Position numbers and translations under genes: made by a program. A DNA stretch of 64,000 nucleotides from Sphingobacterium sp. (GTDB taxonomy: Bacteria; Bacteroidota; Bacteroidia; Sphingobacteriales; Sphingobacteriaceae), in the NCBI GenBank assembly GCA_022712315.1, contig JALAGS010000028.1:27870-91869 (forward strand), given 5' to 3'. Shown here piece after piece: positions 60,773 through 64,000 of this stretch. The stretch's first letter is position 1. Every line of letters begins with the position of its first letter. The notes under the pieces were generated by a model. The model was not told where the DNA came from. It saw only the letters and a list, made by a program, of their open reading frames with translations, and searched no databases.

Positions 60773-63706
60773 TTAAAAGTCAACTTTTATTCCTAGCGTA
60801 TAAATTCGCGGTATCCGAATTTTTGACCCAATATCATAGCCTGTATAGTCCACGATTTCAGGATCCACACCACTGTAAGATGTAATCGTGGCAACATTAT
60901 TAGCAGACACGTAGGCATACGCATTTTTAATGGCCTGAGTTCGGCCTGCGAAAAGAGAAGTTAAGTTATAGCCCAACGTGATCGCTCTTATTTTAAGAAA
61001 TGATGCATTTTCTAAGAAAAGATCTTGGTCGGCCTGATAAGCGATAACAGTACTCCAAGGGTTATACAATGGATATTTACTATAGTCACCTCGTTTTTCC
61101 CAATATGTAATCTCTTTGATCGCATCCAGGTTTTTAGCGCCTTCATTGTTGATAAAATCAAAACGATTAGCCATTTCTTGATTGATGAGCTCCCGACCAA
61201 TATTATAATACATATTAATCCCCAGGTCCCATTTTCCAAACACGAAATTGTTATACCAATTTCCAAAAACAGCAGGCAAACGATGGCCCTGCAATCTCCG
61301 ATCTTCATCGTTAATCATATTGTCGCCATTTCGATCCTCCCAAATAGGATCTCCCGCACGCAATTGTATCGCATTATAGGTCATTCCCTGAGGGACCTCT
61401 GCATCCGTCCTGTAAATTCCTTTATTAACAAGTAACCAGTACTGATCCAAGGGCTTCCCGACCTCCAAAAGATTATTACCAATTATGAGCCTATCTAGGC
61501 CATTGGGTAATGCCTTCAATTTATTCTGATTATGTGATACATTCAGTGTGGTAGACCACTTAAAATTCTCCGATTGAACGGGATCAAGACCAATGGTTAA
61601 TTCGGCCCCCACATTCTGTACATTCATTCCGGCCGCATAACTGGATTTATAGCCATATTCGCTATAGGATGGAATATTGATCAGCTGGTTTTTTGTTTGT
61701 TTTACATAGACATCAAGAGAAACATGGAAATTTTTCTTTTGAATCGCATAGTCCAGCCCCAAATTACCTTGATCTGTATAAGCCCAAGGAATATTGTATC
61801 CGACCCACCCCGACTCATAAGGCCTTACCAGCCCAGCAATAGCGTTATAACCTGCAATAAGCTGGTTACCCGTAAAACCCATTTGCGCGACATAATTAGG
61901 TCCCTGTGCAAAATCGTCAAACACATTGCTTAATCCAACACGACCAGCACTTAAACGAGCAGTCAGCTCTTTCAAACTCGTGTTTGTATTGAAATAGCTG
62001 TTTTTAATATTCCAATTTATCGACAACGAAGGCGTAAAAATCCATCGCGCATCCGGTTGTGCATTGGAAGAGCCGTCAGTGCGCAATACCAAGGAGGTTT
62101 CGACCTTATTATCATAACTATAGGTTGCTTTTCCATAAAATGAAACTAAATTGTGGCGAATACGGTCTAAATATTTAAATATAAGCGCCTTTGGGTATGC
62201 AGTAGCCTCCAAATAGTTTGATTTTGTAGCATCATCTTCCAAAAGATTCACCTTAATAAAATCATTTACTCCCTTGTAAGCGTAGGCATAATTGTAACGA
62301 TAGGTATCCCATTGCAAACTGTTGCCGACCAACAGGTTCAATTTGCTCTCCGCATTGATATTCCAGTCATAAAAAGCTTTATTGTCAAATACAGCCCGCT
62401 GATTATAGCCATAGTAATTTGAAGCAAAATTATTGGACTCCATTAGCTTACTGTGATAGAATTGATCTCTATAGCCTTCATTATAATCCAGCATTCCTGT
62501 CGAAAGAAAATGAAAATTGCCAAAATCAAACTGTAGCTTTCCATATCCCTGCACAACATTGGACTTGTTGTTATCAAAACCTTTTTTATAATAACTCAGG
62601 TACTCATTGTAAACTTCTTTATTTGGTGATAAGGGAGCTGACAAATCAGGGAAATAAGCAAGCTGGGCAAATCGATCGCGGAGATTTAGATTGCGATTGC
62701 GATCGAGCCTCGCGATATTCACCTGCATGGAGAATGTAAGCCAGGTCATTGGGCGCATATTCAAACCAAACAGCGCATAATACTTATTTAATTTCACCTG
62801 ATCTGCTATACCTTTATCTTGGGTCGATCCTGCGGCAAATTGAAAATTTGCCCGAGGACCACCTCCGGAAAGATTGGCATTCAGATTATAAACTAAACCA
62901 TTATTGTAATAAGAGTCCGTCCAATCAGATTTCCCAAAATAATTCATATTAAGCGAGTCGCTTAAATACACTGGATATGAATCTCCGTCATCATATTTGC
63001 CATTGGAGGTATACAGATCATAAAACTGTTTTCTGAATTTATTTTCGAAATCACCATTAATTGTTGTGACATGTGGACGCTCTGCTAAGCCGGTATACAT
63101 ATTGACTGCTATCCGATTACTTTTATCCACTTTATATTCTTTTGTGCGAACAACAATAGCTCCATTTGCCGCATTAGGACCGTACATAGCCACTGCGGCA
63201 ACATCTTTTAATACTTCTATCGACTTCACCATATCAATATTGATATTCGCCAATAAGTTAGTGGCCGGACCTATTCGTTCCAGATTATAGGTCTGAACGG
63301 CATAGGCAAATGGATGCTCCCCAACCAGTGGAATGCCATCCAAGACAACCAATGGCTGATTCTGGAACACATCAATATCAGAAAGCAATGGCCTGGAAAT
63401 TCCTCGAAAATACATCGGTTGTTTAGATCCTGGCTCTCCAGAAGGCTCAGTTACATAAAGCCCTGTATTGTTCCCTTTCAGATACTGTGCCAAGGAAGAA
63501 TAAGGTAAAAGGGCTTGTTTTTTGATTTCGACAGGATTTACCTGGCTTGTTTTAATCTGAAATATAGAATCTAATTTCGCAGTTCCAATCTGAAGCTTAA
63601 GACTATCGGAAGGTGACAACACCTTGTCTTGGCCAAAAGCAAAAGAATAACAAGCACAGGAGCACCCTAACAGAACAAGCCTATCCAAATACCTTTTTTT
63701 AATCAT
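60773..63706 (-). CDS. SusC/RagA-family TonB-linked transporter lacking the N-terminal regulatory domain (PUL2, first pair)
   Basis: From ATG 63706 the protein has 977 residues. After the signal peptide (about 1-26, SFAFGQDK) only some 45 residues precede the plug; the carboxypeptidase-D-like domain of the other two SusC proteins is missing. The plug shows SLAQYLKGNNTGLYV, VLDGIPL and AMYGPNAANGAIVVRTKEY, and the barrel ends RIYTLGIKVDF. It is the first gene of PUL2 in the window. The Plus-strand region upstream has no TAnnTTTG box but carries the AAAACGTTTTAG palindrome. Confidence 0.93.
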   Translation of the reverse strand: MIKKRYLDRLVLLGCSCACYSFAFGQDKVLSPSDSLKLQIGTAKLDSIFQIKTSQVNPVEIKKQALLPYSSLAQYLKGNNTGLYVTEPSGEPGSKQPMYFRGISRPLLSDIDVFQNQPLVVLDGIPLVGEHPFAYAVQTYNLERIGPATNLLANINIDMVKSIEVLKDVAAVAMYGPNAANGAIVVRTKEYKVDKSNRIAVNMYTGLAERPHVTTINGDFENKFRKQFYDLYTSNGKYDDGDSYPVYLSDSLNMNYFGKSDWTDSYYNNGLVYNLNANLSGGGPRANFQFAAGSTQDKGIADQVKLNKYYALFGLNMRPMTWLTFSMQVNIARLDRNRNLNLRDRFAQLAYFPDLSAPLSPNKEVYNEYLSYYKKGFDNNKSNVVQGYGKLQFDFGNFHFLSTGMLDYNEGYRDQFYHSKLMESNNFASNYYGYNQRAVFDNKAFYDWNINAESKLNLLVGNSLQWDTYRYNYAYAYKGVNDFIKVNLLEDDATKSNYLEATAYPKALIFKYLDRIRHNLVSFYGKATYSYDNKVETSLVLRTDGSSNAQPDARWIFTPSLSINWNIKNSYFNTNTSLKELTARLSAGRVGLSNVFDDFAQGPNYVAQMGFTGNQLIAGYNAIAGLVRPYESGWVGYNIPWAYTDQGNLGLDYAIQKKNFHVSLDVYVKQTKNQLINIPSYSEYGYKSSYAAGMNVQNVGAELTIGLDPVQSENFKWSTTLNVSHNQNKLKALPNGLDRLIIGNNLLEVGKPLDQYWLLVNKGIYRTDAEVPQGMTYNAIQLRAGDPIWEDRNGDNMINDEDRRLQGHRLPAVFGNWYNNFVFGKWDLGINMYYNIGRELINQEMANRFDFINNEGAKNLDAIKEITYWEKRGDYSKYPLYNPWSTVIAYQADQDLFLENASFLKIRAITLGYNLTSLFAGRTQAIKNAYAYVSANNVATITSYSGVDPEIVDYTGYDIGSKIRIPRIYTLGIKVDF

Positions 63707-63712
63707 GTACAT

Positions 63713-64000
63713 ATGGATGATATATAATTAGGTTATTTTTACTTTTCTACTATAACTTGTTAAAATCACCAAAAAAAATAGGTGAAAATTTATTGATTTT
63801 TCGAGATAGGAAAATTGGTCAATTCCCATCCAAAATTGATATTATGCAGTATCAAACAGGACTAACATCATAATCTAAGGTTTTAAGTTTAAAAAATAAA
63901 AACGTTTTAGCATAACACAACATCATGAAATGTCAAAACGAATTGGATTGCTTAATTGGTCAGCACTTATCTCGCTTGGTTATATTGAAGATATATAGAA
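63713..64000. other. Upstream region of PUL2 at the right edge
   Basis: The 288 bases hold no secure gene. A rightward frame from ATG 63925 stays open for 25 codons to the window edge and could be the start of a divergent gene, but its residues give no family. The only clear element is the palindrome at 63899-63910, between that ATG and SusC. Confidence 0.4.
63899..63910. promoter_or_regulatory. Candidate operator upstream of the first PUL2 SusC
   Basis: AAAACGTTTTAG contains the perfect 10-base palindrome AAAACGTTTT, about 190 bases upstream of SusC. The same core, with one change, lies upstream of GH92 at 45393-45404. A LacI-like or other dimeric regulator may link the two ends of the locus. 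Confidence 0.45.

Noticed and set aside
43057..63712. Mobile or prophage origin of the large accessory region
   Set aside because: No integrase, transposase, tRNA edge or terminal repeats are visible; the genes are ordinary Bacteroidota surface genes in consistent orientation.
63925..64000. Start of a rightward gene at the right edge (25 open codons)
   Set aside because: Too short to support; no promoter box and no recognisable residues.

Overview
The window looks like a chromosomal segment of a Bacteroidota bacterium, most likely a Sphingobacterium-type member of the Sphingobacteriaceae. The evidence is the fused LpxC-FabZ, PorX (the response regulator of type IX secretion), three SusC/SusD pairs, DUF-type surface lipoproteins, the bacillithiol-linked protein YtxJ, and promoters of the Bacteroidota form (TTTG or TTG, 17-23 bases, TAnnTTTG). 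Ribosome-binding sites of the Shine-Dalgarno type are scarce. The DNA is AT-rich. I see no rRNA, tRNA, CRISPR array, insertion sequence or prophage.

Bases 1-21008 are housekeeping. A leftward cluster carries an HD phosphohydrolase, lpxD, lpxC-fabZ, lpxA (lipid A synthesis), an ABC ATPase and efp. A rightward run carries porX, tsaE and an ABC ATPase. Then come an esterase and alanine dehydrogenase (leftward), a nucleotide-sugar dehydratase for surface polysaccharide, a TPR membrane protein, ribH, an unknown secreted protein with ytxJ, an isoaspartyl peptidase with an S4 RNA-binding protein (leftward), and a rightward dapD-tsaC-DUF4920-folP group.

Bases 21015-26747 (leftward) form what I read as a copper-acquisition locus: a small membrane protein with a CRGQC motif, a YtkA-like lipoprotein, a TonB-dependent receptor with the CxxxM and HxM motifs of the copper receptors OprC/NosA, an MbnP homologue with its Trp-rich signature, and a diheme MbnH/MauG-type peroxidase. 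No methanobactin precursor gene is visible.

Bases 26946-36277 (leftward) are a compact polysaccharide-utilisation locus (PUL1): a membrane-bound HTH regulator (DUF6377 type), SusC, SusD, a GH30 glycosidase and a DUF5016/5125/5121-type binding lipoprotein. The layout resembles Bacteroides loci for fungal beta-1,6-glucan. Bases 36528-42838 hold an RND multidrug pump in which the inner-membrane permease and the outer-membrane factor are one 1516-residue polypeptide, plus its adaptor and a small unknown membrane protein.

Bases 43057-63712 (leftward) are a 20-kb locus (PUL2): two SusC/SusD pairs, eight to nine surface lipoproteins built from fasciclin, discoidin, PKD, DUF1735, DUF5007, DUF5008, DUF5122-propeller and LamG modules, and at the far end a GH92 alpha-mannosidase. 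A shared palindrome of the form AAAACGTnTTAG lies upstream of both the first SusC and the GH92 gene. Together PUL1 (beta-1,6-glucan) and PUL2 (alpha-mannose) would suit feeding on fungal cell walls; that link is inference.
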